DNA of 64,000 nt from Streptomyces antioxidans (GTDB taxonomy: Bacteria > Actinomycetota > Actinomycetes > Streptomycetales > Streptomycetaceae), in NCBI RefSeq assembly GCF_000968685.2, contig NZ_LAKD02000050.1, positions 1 to 64,000 on the forward strand, given 5' to 3'. Both the position numbers and the translations under genes were made by a program. The notes beneath the pieces were generated by a model that saw only the letters and a program-made list of their open reading frames with translations, was not told the origin of the DNA and made no database searches. The stretch's first letter is position 1; every line of letters starts with the position of its first letter. Positions 46,291-53,836 of the stretch are shown here, piece by piece.

Positions 46291-46416
46291 CTACTCGTGT
46301 TCGTCGCGCTCGGTGTTCGTGTCGCTGTTGCCGGAGAACTTCTTGGTCTCCAGGCGCTCGCGGAGCGTCGGCACTGTGAAGACCGGCGTCCCCGAGAACA
46401 CTTCTTCCAGGTTCAC
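46291..46416 (-). CDS. Candidate lasso peptide precursor (41 residues)
   Basis: A GTG at 46416 with GGGAGGGA seven bases upstream encodes 41 residues. Residues 1-28 look like a leader: VFTVPTLRERL matches the Y/F-x-x-P-x-L element recognised by lasso RRE proteins. The candidate core is GNSDTNTERDEHE, 13 residues, with Gly1 and Glu8 correctly spaced for an eight-member macrolactam. Leader position -2 is Phe instead of the usual Thr. The core has no Lys (acetylated in albusnodin) and is strongly acidic. Gene order precursor-hairpin-cyclase supports the assignment. No MS evidence exists here. Confidence 0.62.
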   Translation of the reverse strand: MNLEEVFSGTPVFTVPTLRERLETKKFSGNSDTNTERDEHE

Positions 46417-46536
46417 GCGTTGTCCCTCCCTTCTGCTGTCGTGTGCCGTCAGGAACAGCCACCGGCCCGTGCCTGCCGGATAGGTCGTCGCGTGCGCGGG
46501 ACGAGGGCAACTATGCGATGGCATCTTCGCGACGGG

Positions 46537-46878
46537 TCAGCAGGTCTCCGGGCGGCGCTCCGCCGCGTCGCTGTCGCCGCCTGCCGGGCTTTCGCCCTCA
46601 GTCACGCCCAGACGACCGCCACGGCTTTCCGCGATCCGCAGCGCATCGGCGAGCGCTTCGGTCAACCGGACAGCCAGAAAGCGGAGTTCACGCGCAGATG
46701 TCTCGTGATCGGAGAGCAGTCCATCGGCGTGTGCCAGGAGCTCAGCCCCCATACCGAGCTGTACGGCTTCCACCTGATCGGCGAATCGGGACAGGAAGCC
46801 GCCGTCGCTAGCCAGGTAGCAGCGCTTCCCGTCCATACCTTCCCAGGGGAGCAGACGTACCGGCCGCGTCTGGTACAT
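46537..46878 (-). CDS. Conserved hypothetical protein of XRE-associated small-gene cassette
   Basis: 113 residues starting MYQTRPVRLLPWEGMDGKRCYLASDGGFLSRFADQ, with a helical middle (AVQLGMGAELLAHADGLLSDHETSARELRFLAVRLTEALADALRIAESRG) and an acidic tail. Family not named; similar proteins recur beside XRE regulators in Streptomyces. It is neither RRE-like nor a transglutaminase-like protease, so it does not supply the missing lasso B proteins. The ATG overlaps the restored stop of the gene upstream (TGATG), implying coupling. The precursor candidate follows 120 bp downstream on the same strand. Confidence 0.65.
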   Translation of the reverse strand: MYQTRPVRLLPWEGMDGKRCYLASDGGFLSRFADQVEAVQLGMGAELLAHADGLLSDHETSARELRFLAVRLTEALADALRIAESRGGRLGVTEGESPAGGDSDAAERRPETC

Positions 46879-47206
46879 CACGCGACCACTACTCCGCGGA
46901 TGAGGCGCGGACCGATGTCGATGCCGTGGACAGCCAGCCAGAGCGTCGCCGCTGTCGTCGCAGCCGGACTTCCCGCCGTCCCTCGTGGGCCAGCACGTAC
47001 GGGCGCACGAGGGCGATGTCTTCACCCCGTGCGGGCTCGGCGGGCACGCGCTGCATGCTCACCGTGGGTGCGTCTTCCCACGGGCCGGTGAACGGTGAGC
47101 CGGCCGCTCTGTGACGGCCCGCCGCTGGCAGGAACAGCCTCAGCAGCAGCTCGAGGATGCGGTGGATAAGGTGCGGCACGTCAGCGCTCCCATCAGCGTT
47201 GGCCAT
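46878..47206 (-). pseudogene. Small XRE-associated protein with a one-base frameshift
   Basis: From ATG 47206 the frame encodes MANADGSADVPHLIHRILELLLRLFLPAAGRHR and GEDIALVRPYVLAHEGRREVRLRRQRRR, as in a recurrent Streptomyces family, but continues as SGWLSTASTS and stops at 46889. Shifting frame near 46936-46942 gives TLWLAVHGIDIGPRLIRGVVVA and a TGA at 46878-46880 that overlaps the next ATG exactly. This indicates a lost base (or sequencing error) in a gene that otherwise fits its family and operon. Function unknown. Divergent from the XRE regulator. Confidence 0.62.
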
Positions 47207-47364
47207 GCCCCCGGGCTGTTCGTAGCGGTCGCGGGGGTCTGTTCGCGCCAACTGTCCTGCCAGGCAAGGAATCTGACTTCCCGCCGATGGGTACCCCATG
47301 ATGGGTAGGCTGAGCGTCAGGCCAGTGCGACACACTGTCACCAGCAAGCGCGACGGGGCAGCTT

Positions 47365-48702
47365 ATGACCGCATACGAACCGCCGACAGCGCTGCCGCGT
47401 GCTCTCCTCAACCGGGCGGACATGCGAGCAGCCATCACGGCCCACGACTTCGGCACGGTGTTTCTACTCGCTCGGGCAGAAGCCAAAATCAGTTACTCAA
47501 AGATCGCGGCTGAGTGCGGCATCAAGCCGGAGCGAGTGGGCGCCCTGGCACGGGGCGACGGCAGCGTGACGACCTTCGAGAAGATCGCCACCATCGCCGA
47601 CGCCTTACGCATCCCCGGGCACATGCTCGGCCTCGCACCCCGCACGTGGGAGGCGACGGAGCAGCCACCCGGATATCCCGCCGCGCCCGCAGGTACTACC
47701 GGTACGACCCGAGATGGAGATAGCGCAGTGCGGCGACGGGGTTTCTTCAAGGCGTCGGCCCTCGCCGGATTGGCGGTCGGCCTGCCGGAACTCACTCCAC
47801 TCACGACCGGCCACCGGATCGGCCGCGACATCCCGGACCGACTACGCCAGCGGACCGCCCGCCTGCGCCGTCTGGACGACGTTCTCGGCGGAGGCGACAC
47901 CTACCGTGTCTATCTCGGCGAGTACCAAGCCACCAAAGCCATGATGCGAGAGGCCGGCTACACCCAGCAGACCGGCCGCGCCCTGCTTTCCGTGCTGGCC
48001 GAACAGGCGCAGCAGGCGGGATGGGCCGCGTTCGACGCGGGCAAGCACGCTGACGCTCGTGGCCTGTACGAAGCCAGCCATCAGGCCGCCACGGAAGCCG
48101 GAGACGCAGCCCTCGCCGGAAACGCTCTCGCGTTCCTCGCCTACCAGCGGATCAATGGCGACCGGGCCGCCGGAGTCGAGACCGCCGAACAGTCCTGCCG
48201 CACCGCAGGCCCGGGAGCGCCGCCCGGCGTCCGGGCACTGCTTCACGAACGGCTTGCATGGGCCTACGCGGTCGCCGGGCGCGACAGCGAGACAGAGCGG
48301 GCACTGAGCGCGGCTGAGGCAGCCCTCAGCGATGGTGACGGGACTCCGCAGCCCGATTGGGTCGCATGGGTGGACCGGGACGAACTCCGGATCATGACCG
48401 GCCGGTGCTGGACCGAACTTCGCCACCCACTCCGCGCGGTCCCCGTGCTGGAAGACGTGCTGACCCGATACGACGACACCCACGCCCGGGACAAGAGCCT
48501 GTACCTGTCCTGGCTGGCCGAGTCCTACCTAACCGCCCGCGAAGTGGAGCAGGCCGCGACGGTCGCCGGCCGCGCACTGGACCTGTCCGCCGGAGTCGCC
48601 TCCGTACGCCCCCGCCAACGCCTCGAGCCCACATTGCGGCAGTTCAGCGTCTACCGGGATCTACCTGCGGTGGCCGAAGTCCTCGAACGGGCCAGGGCGT
48701 GA
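47365..48702 (+). CDS. XRE-family regulator with TPR-like C-terminal domain
   Basis: 445 residues. An N-terminal lambda-repressor-like fold (SYSKIAAECGIKPERVGALARGDGSVTTFEKIATIADALRIP, about 42-85) is followed by a linker and a Tat-like RRRGFFKASALAGLAVGLPE, a feature of this family that probably does not mean export. About 300 residues of TPR-like helices complete it (LLSVLAEQAQQAGWAAFDAGKHADARGLYEASHQAATEAGD). It probably regulates the divergent small-gene/lasso genes. It contains a TTA codon (Leu81, 47605-47607), so its translation should depend on bldA. The stop is 5 bp from the convergent CutA gene. Confidence 0.87.
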   Translation: MTAYEPPTALPRALLNRADMRAAITAHDFGTVFLLARAEAKISYSKIAAECGIKPERVGALARGDGSVTTFEKIATIADALRIPGHMLGLAPRTWEATEQPPGYPAAPAGTTGTTRDGDSAVRRRGFFKASALAGLAVGLPELTPLTTGHRIGRDIPDRLRQRTARLRRLDDVLGGGDTYRVYLGEYQATKAMMREAGYTQQTGRALLSVLAEQAQQAGWAAFDAGKHADARGLYEASHQAATEAGDAALAGNALAFLAYQRINGDRAAGVETAEQSCRTAGPGAPPGVRALLHERLAWAYAVAGRDSETERALSAAEAALSDGDGTPQPDWVAWVDRDELRIMTGRCWTELRHPLRAVPVLEDVLTRYDDTHARDKSLYLSWLAESYLTAREVEQAATVAGRALDLSAGVASVRPRQRLEPTLRQFSVYRDLPAVAEVLERARA

Positions 48703-48707
48703 CGGAT

Positions 48708-49034
48708 TCAGTCCAGGCCGGGCTGGGTGCTCTTGTCGATCCAGCGCAGGTAATCCACTGCCCCGGCGAGCGGCACCGCCGAGACCTCCGGGTTCTTCCA
48801 CGGGTGGTGCTCCAAGAGGTGCACTTCCAGCGCCGCATACCGGTCAGCGCGGGTCTTGAGCAGAAGCTGCCACTCTTCGCCGGTACCGAACTCGCCTTGA
48901 TGCCAGAACACCGAGGCCACCGGACCGACGATCTGCGCACCGGCCGCCAACCTGGCGGCTACAACCGATTGCGCCAACTTCACGGCGTCGTCACGGGTTT
49001 CCGTGGCCGTGGCCACCTGTAGGTACTCAGCCAT
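48708..49034 (-). CDS. cutA: CutA1-family divalent cation tolerance protein
   Basis: 108 residues, a small trimeric ferredoxin-like protein. Family motifs: YLQVATATETRDDAVKLAQSVVAARLAAGAQI, VASVFWHQGEFGTGEEWQLLLKTRADRYAALEVHLLEHHPWKNPEVSAVPL and DYLRWI. CutA1 is linked to copper tolerance, but its molecular role is not settled. The ATG at 49034 gives the usual length; the long upstream frame is discarded. It marks the right-hand end of the accessory island. Confidence 0.93.
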   Translation of the reverse strand: MAEYLQVATATETRDDAVKLAQSVVAARLAAGAQIVGPVASVFWHQGEFGTGEEWQLLLKTRADRYAALEVHLLEHHPWKNPEVSAVPLAGAVDYLRWIDKSTQPGLD

Positions 49035-49198
49035 GCCGCCGAGCCTAGACCCGGACCAGGCTCGGGCACATAAGGCATCGAGCCGTCGTGCTGTCCCGGG
49101 GGCCACCCCGGCGGGCGATACCCACACCCAGCAACACCCACCTCCCTGGAGCGGCGTTACGGTTGGGGTCACTTTCCCTTCCTTATCTCCTATCCCGT

Positions 49199-49262
49199 CT
49201 GGGGCGCAGCCCCAGTTGTGGGAAGGGGCGGGGAGGGGAACAGCCCGCCGCAGGCGGCACCA
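49199..49262 (+). repeat. Dispersed GC-rich repeat copy before LacI gene
   Basis: CTGGGGCGCAGCCCCAG, GGGAAGGGGCGGGGAGGGGA and ACAGCCCGCCGCAGGCGGCA, in plus orientation, lie immediately downstream of the minus-strand LacI gene. The rest of the 49035-49276 gap is unremarkable. Confidence 0.85.
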
Positions 49263-49276
49263 ACCGGCGGGCACTG

Positions 49277-50386
49277 TTAGCGGAGCCTCGCCGTGGAGCC
49301 GCGCACCACCAGATCCGGCTGGAAGACGAACTCCGTGTGGTGGACCGGGTCCCCGGCCATCTCCTCGAGCAGCGCCCCCACCGCCGCCGTCGCCATCGAC
49401 TGCACCGGCTGCCGCACCGTGGTCAGCGGCGGGTCGGTGAAGGCGATCAGCGGGGAGTCGTCGAAGCCGACCACCGACACATCGTGCGGCACCCGCAGCC
49501 CGCGCCGGGCCGCCTCCCGGATCGCCCCGAGCGCCATCAGATCGCTGCCGCACACGATGCCCGTACAGCCCTGGTCCAGCAGCGTGGCCGCCGCCACCTG
49601 CCCGCCCTCGACGCTGAACAGCGTATGCCGCACCAACTCCCGTGCCTCGTCCGCCGACCGGTCCAGCAGCTCCGCGCTCGCCGCGAGGAACCCCTTGACC
49701 TTGCGCAGCGCGGGAACGTAGCGGGCGGGCCCCACCGCGAGGCCGATCCGGTGGTGGCCGAGCGCGGACAGGTGGCGGACGGCCATCCGCGCCGCCGCCC
49801 GGTCGTCCGGCGAGACGAACGTGGCCTGGATGTGCTCGTTGTAGCCGTTGATCAGGACGAACGGCACCTTGCGCCCGGCCAGCCGGGCATAGCGGGCGGG
49901 GTCGGCCGTGGTGTCGGCGTGCAGTCCGGACATGAAGACGATGCCTGCCACATCGCGCTCCTCCAACTGCTCGACCAGTTCGTCCTCGGTGGCGCCGCCG
50001 GGCATCTGGGTGCACAGGATCGGGGTGTAGCCATGACCGGCCAGCACCTGCTCGATGATCTGGGCGAAGGCGGGGAAGACGGGGTTGGTCAGCTCCGGGA
50101 TCACCAGGCCGACAAGACCGGCGCTGCGCCGCCGCAGCCGCACCGGCCGGTCGTAGCCGAGGACGTCGAGGGCGGCGAGCACCCGCTGCCGGGTGGTGGC
50201 CGCGACGCCCGCCTTGCCGTTGAGCACCCGGCTGACGGTGGCCTCGCTGACCTCGGCCTGGGCGGCGATATCGGCGAGCCGCGGCGACGCGACCGGCGAA
50301 CGCGCCGCGGACGGGCCAATCCCGGAGGGGCCCTCCTCCGCCGCACTCGCCGCCGCGTCCCGCCCCGCCGCCAGCGGACCCGTCAC
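49277..50386 (-). CDS. LacI-family regulator in the malEFG operon
   Basis: 369 residues. The helix-turn-helix [44 protein letters not shown] lies at about 37-80, after an Ala/Pro-rich N-terminal extension of about 35 residues that its paralogue lacks. The sugar-binding core follows (GLVIPELTNPVFPAFAQIIEQ, GIVCGSDLMALGAIREAARRG, SVVGFDDSPLIAFTDPPLTTVRQP). It is close to the LacI gene at 55563. Its GTG overlaps the malG stop (GTGA), so it is co-translated with the importer. Probably a MalR-type repressor. Confidence 0.9.
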   Translation of the reverse strand: MTGPLAAGRDAAASAAEEGPSGIGPSAARSPVASPRLADIAAQAEVSEATVSRVLNGKAGVAATTRQRVLAALDVLGYDRPVRLRRRSAGLVGLVIPELTNPVFPAFAQIIEQVLAGHGYTPILCTQMPGGATEDELVEQLEERDVAGIVFMSGLHADTTADPARYARLAGRKVPFVLINGYNEHIQATFVSPDDRAAARMAVRHLSALGHHRIGLAVGPARYVPALRKVKGFLAASAELLDRSADEARELVRHTLFSVEGGQVAAATLLDQGCTGIVCGSDLMALGAIREAARRGLRVPHDVSVVGFDDSPLIAFTDPPLTTVRQPVQSMATAAVGALLEEMAGDPVHHTEFVFQPDLVVRGSTARLR

Positions 50387-51213
50387 GACTTGGTCGCCCC
50401 GGCCGTGAGCCCCGCCACCAGATGGCGCTGCGCCCAGGAGAACACCAGCGCCGCCGGGATGGCGATCATGACGGCGGCGGCCGTCATCGAACCCCAGTCG
50501 GAGGTGTACTGGTTGACGAAGGTCTGGAGCCCCGCGGCGAGCGTGAGGTTCTCCTCCCCCGTCATAAAGGCGGAGGCGTAGGCCACCTCGGCCCAGGCCG
50601 TGATGAAGGTGTAGAACGCGGTCACCGCGAGCCCCGGCTTGGCCAGCGGGACGACCAACCGCCAGAAGGTCCCGAAGGGGTTGAGCCCGTCGACCCGGCC
50701 GGATTCGTCGATCTCCACCGGGATGGTGTCGAAGAAGCCCTTCATCATCCAGGCGCAGAACGGCACGGCCACGGTGAGGTACGTGACGATGAGCGAGATC
50801 GGCTGGTTGAGCCAGCCCAGCGTCGACATGATGTTGTACAGCGGCACGATGAGGATGGCCACCGGGAACATCTGGGTGATCAGCAGCAGCCACATCAGCG
50901 GGCGCATCCCCGGGAACCGGAAGCGGCTGACGGCGTAGCCGGTGGTGGCCGCGACGAAGACGCCCAGGAGCGTGGTGATGACCACGATGAACAGCGAGTT
51001 GCCGAACCAGGTCAGGAACTCGGTGTCGCCCAGGACGTGTTGGTAGTTCCGCAGCGTCGGGTCCTTCACCACATCGGTGCTGAACGCCTCGCTCTTGGGC
51101 TTGAACGAGGTGATCAGCAGCCACAGCGGCGGGAAGACCGCGACCGCGGAGGCGACGATGAGGGTGGTGTGCAGCCCGACGGAGGCCAGCGGTCCGCGTC
51201 GTTGGTCGCGCAT
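50383..51213 (-). CDS. malG: Maltose/maltodextrin ABC transporter permease MalG
   Basis: 276 residues and six membrane helices. The cytoplasmic EAA loop is EIDESGRVDGLNPFGTFWRLVVPLAKPG. The short form with TQMFPVAILIVPLYNIMSTLGWLNQPISLIVTYLTVAVPF is typical of MalG rather than MalF. ATG at 51213 is preferred because a GGAGAGG site is then at a workable distance; a GTG at 51222 would overlap the malF stop. It forms the membrane channel together with MalF; the ATPase is not in the cluster and is probably the shared MsiK, as in other Streptomyces sugar importers. Confidence 0.93.
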   Translation of the reverse strand: MRDQRRGPLASVGLHTTLIVASAVAVFPPLWLLITSFKPKSEAFSTDVVKDPTLRNYQHVLGDTEFLTWFGNSLFIVVITTLLGVFVAATTGYAVSRFRFPGMRPLMWLLLITQMFPVAILIVPLYNIMSTLGWLNQPISLIVTYLTVAVPFCAWMMKGFFDTIPVEIDESGRVDGLNPFGTFWRLVVPLAKPGLAVTAFYTFITAWAEVAYASAFMTGEENLTLAAGLQTFVNQYTSDWGSMTAAAVMIAIPAALVFSWAQRHLVAGLTAGATKS

Positions 51214-51215
51214 GG

Positions 51216-52238
51216 CTACCACACCTCTCCCTGCCTGCGGAGCGAACGGCGGTAGATCACCGCGAAGAGCATGAGGATGAGCAGGATCAGCACGCCCCAG
51301 GCCGAGGCGCCGGCGAAGTCGCGCGGGCTGTTGACGAAGGAGAGCCGGTAGGCGTAGGTCACCAGGATCTCGGTGGAGTCGCCGGGTCCGCCGCGGGTCA
51401 GCAGGAAGATCACCGGGAACATGTTGAACGTCCAGATGGTCGACAGCAGGACCACGGTGGAGCTGACCGAGCGCAGCCCGGGCAGGGTGATGTGGCGGAA
51501 CCGCTGCCAGGGGCCCGCCCCGTCCATCTCGGCGGCCTCGTACAGCTCACCGGGGATGGACTGCAGCCCGCCGAGCAGCGCGACCAGCATGAACGGCACC
51601 CCGAGCCAGATGTTCACGGCGATCACCGAGACCTTGGCCATGGTGGGGTCGTTCAGCCAGGGCACCGCGTCGATCCCGCCGCCGTGCAGCACCTTGTTGA
51701 GGATGCCGTTCTTCTCGTTGTAGAGCAGCCGCCAGGCGAAGACGGAGACGAAGGCGGGGACGGCCCAGGGCAGGATCAGCAGCGAGCGGTAGAGGGCGCG
51801 CCCGGCGAACCGCCGGTTGAGCAGGACGGCCAGGCCCAGGCCGATCGCGAAGGTGAGCGCCACACAGCTGACGGTCCAGGTGACGGTCCAGCTCAGCCGG
51901 TCCCAGAAGACCTGGTCCTTCAGGATCGCCCGGAAGTTGTCGAGGCCGACCGTCCGGTAGGTGGCGGGGATGTGGTTGATCCCGATGGTGCGCTCGACAT
52001 TGGCCTCGTTGGCGTCGGTCAGCGACAGATAGACGCCGCGGACCAGCGGATAGCCGATGATCAGCCCGATGACGGCCACGACGGGCGCCACCATGGCCCA
52101 GGCGTACCAGTGGCGGGCGAGCGCGTCGCGGATCCGGCGCGGCGGTGGGGTGCCGGGCTTGCGGGCGCGGCCGCCCCGGCCGCGGGCGCCCTTCGCGCCC
52201 GCGGCCGGGTCCAGCGGCCGGCTGGTGTCGACAGCCAT
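51216..52238 (-). CDS. malF: Maltose/maltodextrin ABC transporter permease MalF
   Basis: 340 residues. After a long basic cytoplasmic N-terminus (about 1-40) six helices follow, the first PVVAVIGLIIGYPLVRGVYLSL. The EAA loop is YEAAEMDGAGPWQRFRHITLPGLRSVSS. An extracytoplasmic stretch (ANEANVERTIGINHIPATYRTVGLDNFR) precedes the core as in actinobacterial sugar permeases. The ATG at 52238 lies 12 bp after malE, and malG follows at once, so the operon is malE-malF-malG-lacI. Confidence 0.93.
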   Translation of the reverse strand: MAVDTSRPLDPAAGAKGARGRGGRARKPGTPPPRRIRDALARHWYAWAMVAPVVAVIGLIIGYPLVRGVYLSLTDANEANVERTIGINHIPATYRTVGLDNFRAILKDQVFWDRLSWTVTWTVSCVALTFAIGLGLAVLLNRRFAGRALYRSLLILPWAVPAFVSVFAWRLLYNEKNGILNKVLHGGGIDAVPWLNDPTMAKVSVIAVNIWLGVPFMLVALLGGLQSIPGELYEAAEMDGAGPWQRFRHITLPGLRSVSSTVVLLSTIWTFNMFPVIFLLTRGGPGDSTEILVTYAYRLSFVNSPRDFAGASAWGVLILLILMLFAVIYRRSLRRQGEVW

Positions 52239-52249
52239 CGTCGCCGGCC

Positions 52250-53527
52250 CTACTTCCAGTCGCCCTTGAGGAGCTTGCGGTAGGCGTCACCGACCGACTT
52301 GGCGGCCTTCTCGGGTGAGGTCTTGCCGGTGAGGACGCCCGGGAACTGCACCAGGATCGCCTGGAAGAGGCTGTTGCCCTCGGGGATCCAGGGGCGCTCG
52401 ACGGCCTTGTCGACGGCGGCCTTGAAGAACTTCACATTGGGGTTCGCGGCGACCGTCTTGTTGGAGTAGACGGAGGTGCGGGTGGGCAGCAGGGAGAGCT
52501 TCTCGGTGGTCTTGGCCTGCACCTCGGCCGAGCTCATGTACCGCGCGAAGGCGTAGGAGGCGTCCAGGTTCTTCGATCCGGCGTAGACGGTGAGGTTCTG
52601 GCCGCCCTGCGGGGCGCCCTGGCCCTTGCTGCCCGCCGGGACCGGGACCACCCCGAGGTTGGACTTGTCCTTGAACGCCTTGCCCGCCAGGGTGTCCTCG
52701 ATCGCCCACGGCCCGTTGATCGTCATCGCGACGTCGCCGTTCTTGATGGCGTTCTGCATGTTGTCCCAGCCGTCGGTGGCGTCGGTCTCCGCCGCCTTCG
52801 AGGTGACCAGGTCGCGGGCGGCGGCGAACGCCTTGATGCCGGGCTCGTCGTCGATGGTGACCTTCTTGGCGCCGGTGTCGAGGAGGTCACCGCCCTCGCC
52901 GTAGATGAAGGGCAGGTACCAGTAGGCGTCGTCGCCGCGCAGATAGAGGCCGGTCTTGCCGGTCTTCTCCTTGATCTTCTTGGCGGCGGCCTTGAGCTCG
53001 GTCCAGTCCTTGGGCGGCTCGACCCCGGCGTCCTTCAGCATCTTCTTGTTGTAGAAGAGGCCGAGGGTGTCGATGACCTGCGGTACGGCGTAGGTCTTGC
53101 CCTTGAACTTGGCCCCGGCGAGCGCCTTGGGCAGATAGTCGGACTGATCGGCGAGGGCGGGGGTGCCGTCCAGCGGGGCGAGATAGCCGATGTTGGCCAG
53201 GTCCTGGGTCCAGGCCACCTCGGTGCGCAGCACATCGGGCGCGCCGGAGCCGCCGGAGCCCGCGGCGTTCTTGAACTTGGCCAGGGCGTCGCCGAAGGGC
53301 ACATTGACGTAGTTGACCTTGACGTCGGGGTACTTCTTCGCGAAGCCCAGGGCGAGCTCCTTGTACGTGCCCTTCTCCGCGTCGTTCGACGTGTCCCAGT
53401 AGGTCACGGTGCCGGAGAGATGACCGCCGGACTTCTTGTCGCCGCTGCCGCCGTCGTCACCGCCGCATGCCGTCGCCGCGAGCGCCATGGCCGCGACGAG
53501 TGCGGTGGCCGCTATGCCACGTCGCAT
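52250..53527 (-). CDS. malE: Maltose/maltodextrin-binding lipoprotein MalE
   Basis: 425 residues. Lipoprotein signal with lipobox ATAC (Cys21), GGDDGGSGDKK linker and a family 1 solute-binding fold: GTVTYWDTSNDAEKGTYKELALGFAKKYPDVKVNYV, VPQVIDTLGLFYNKKML, AMTINGPWAI, RPWIPEGNSLFQAIL. It captures maltose or maltodextrins released by the extracellular amylase and pullulanase and delivers them to MalFG. GGAGGAG precedes the ATG. The upstream 310-bp gap to the glucosidase carries the shared mal promoter/operator modules for both directions. Confidence 0.95.
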   Translation of the reverse strand: MRRGIAATALVAAMALAATACGGDDGGSGDKKSGGHLSGTVTYWDTSNDAEKGTYKELALGFAKKYPDVKVNYVNVPFGDALAKFKNAAGSGGSGAPDVLRTEVAWTQDLANIGYLAPLDGTPALADQSDYLPKALAGAKFKGKTYAVPQVIDTLGLFYNKKMLKDAGVEPPKDWTELKAAAKKIKEKTGKTGLYLRGDDAYWYLPFIYGEGGDLLDTGAKKVTIDDEPGIKAFAAARDLVTSKAAETDATDGWDNMQNAIKNGDVAMTINGPWAIEDTLAGKAFKDKSNLGVVPVPAGSKGQGAPQGGQNLTVYAGSKNLDASYAFARYMSSAEVQAKTTEKLSLLPTRTSVYSNKTVAANPNVKFFKAAVDKAVERPWIPEGNSLFQAILVQFPGVLTGKTSPEKAAKSVGDAYRKLLKGDWK

Positions 53528-53577
53528 CTGAACTCCTCCAAAGCCGGCCGCTCCCTCGCGGCCCCGGGTTGCGGAGG

Positions 53578-53632
53578 AACGTAACAGGGCCGCAAGCCCG
53601 TCGAAAGACCTTGCGGCAAATTTCTGCAAGGG
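53578..53632 (-). promoter_or_regulatory. malE promoter/operator region
   Basis: Reading on the minus strand: CCTTGCAGAAATTTGCCGCAAGG (53632-53610, an interrupted palindrome), then CTTTCG and CTTGCGG-CCC-TGTTACGTT (ending at 53578). GCAAG, CTTTCG, TTGCGG and TGTTACGTT have the same order and nearly the same spacing as in the modules at 42745 and 53791. It lies 50 bp before the malE ATG. Confidence 0.7.
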
Positions 53633-53790
53633 GACGGGGCATCGTTACGTCCGCGTGTCCCCGCGGTGGCCGCTCCGCTCCCGTCCCGCCGCTTGACAGC
53701 CCCCGTTCCGGCGCTGAACAGCCCCGTTCCGGCGCTTGGCATGCGTCCACGGGCACGACCGGAGCACTCCCCGAGGGCATCAGCGCGCCC

Positions 53791-53829
53791 TGCAAGCTCT
53801 TCCGCAAGCCATTGCAGAGCTGTTACGTT
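53791..53829 (+). promoter_or_regulatory. Promoter/operator of the glucosidase gene
   Basis: TGCAAG, CTTCCGCAAGC and CATTGCAGAGC lead to TGTTACGTT. TACGTT (53824-53829) is a plausible -10 element exactly seven bases before the ATG, so the mRNA may be leaderless. Inverted GCAAG/CTTGC-type half-sites are the likely MalR targets. Confidence 0.65.
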
Positions 53830-53836
53830 TCGCGCC

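Noticed and set aside
46537-47206. The two small minus-strand genes as the missing lasso B1/B2 proteins
   Set aside because: Neither has the winged-helix RRE pattern or the Cys-His-Asp transglutaminase-like protease motif; both resemble families that recur beside XRE regulators.
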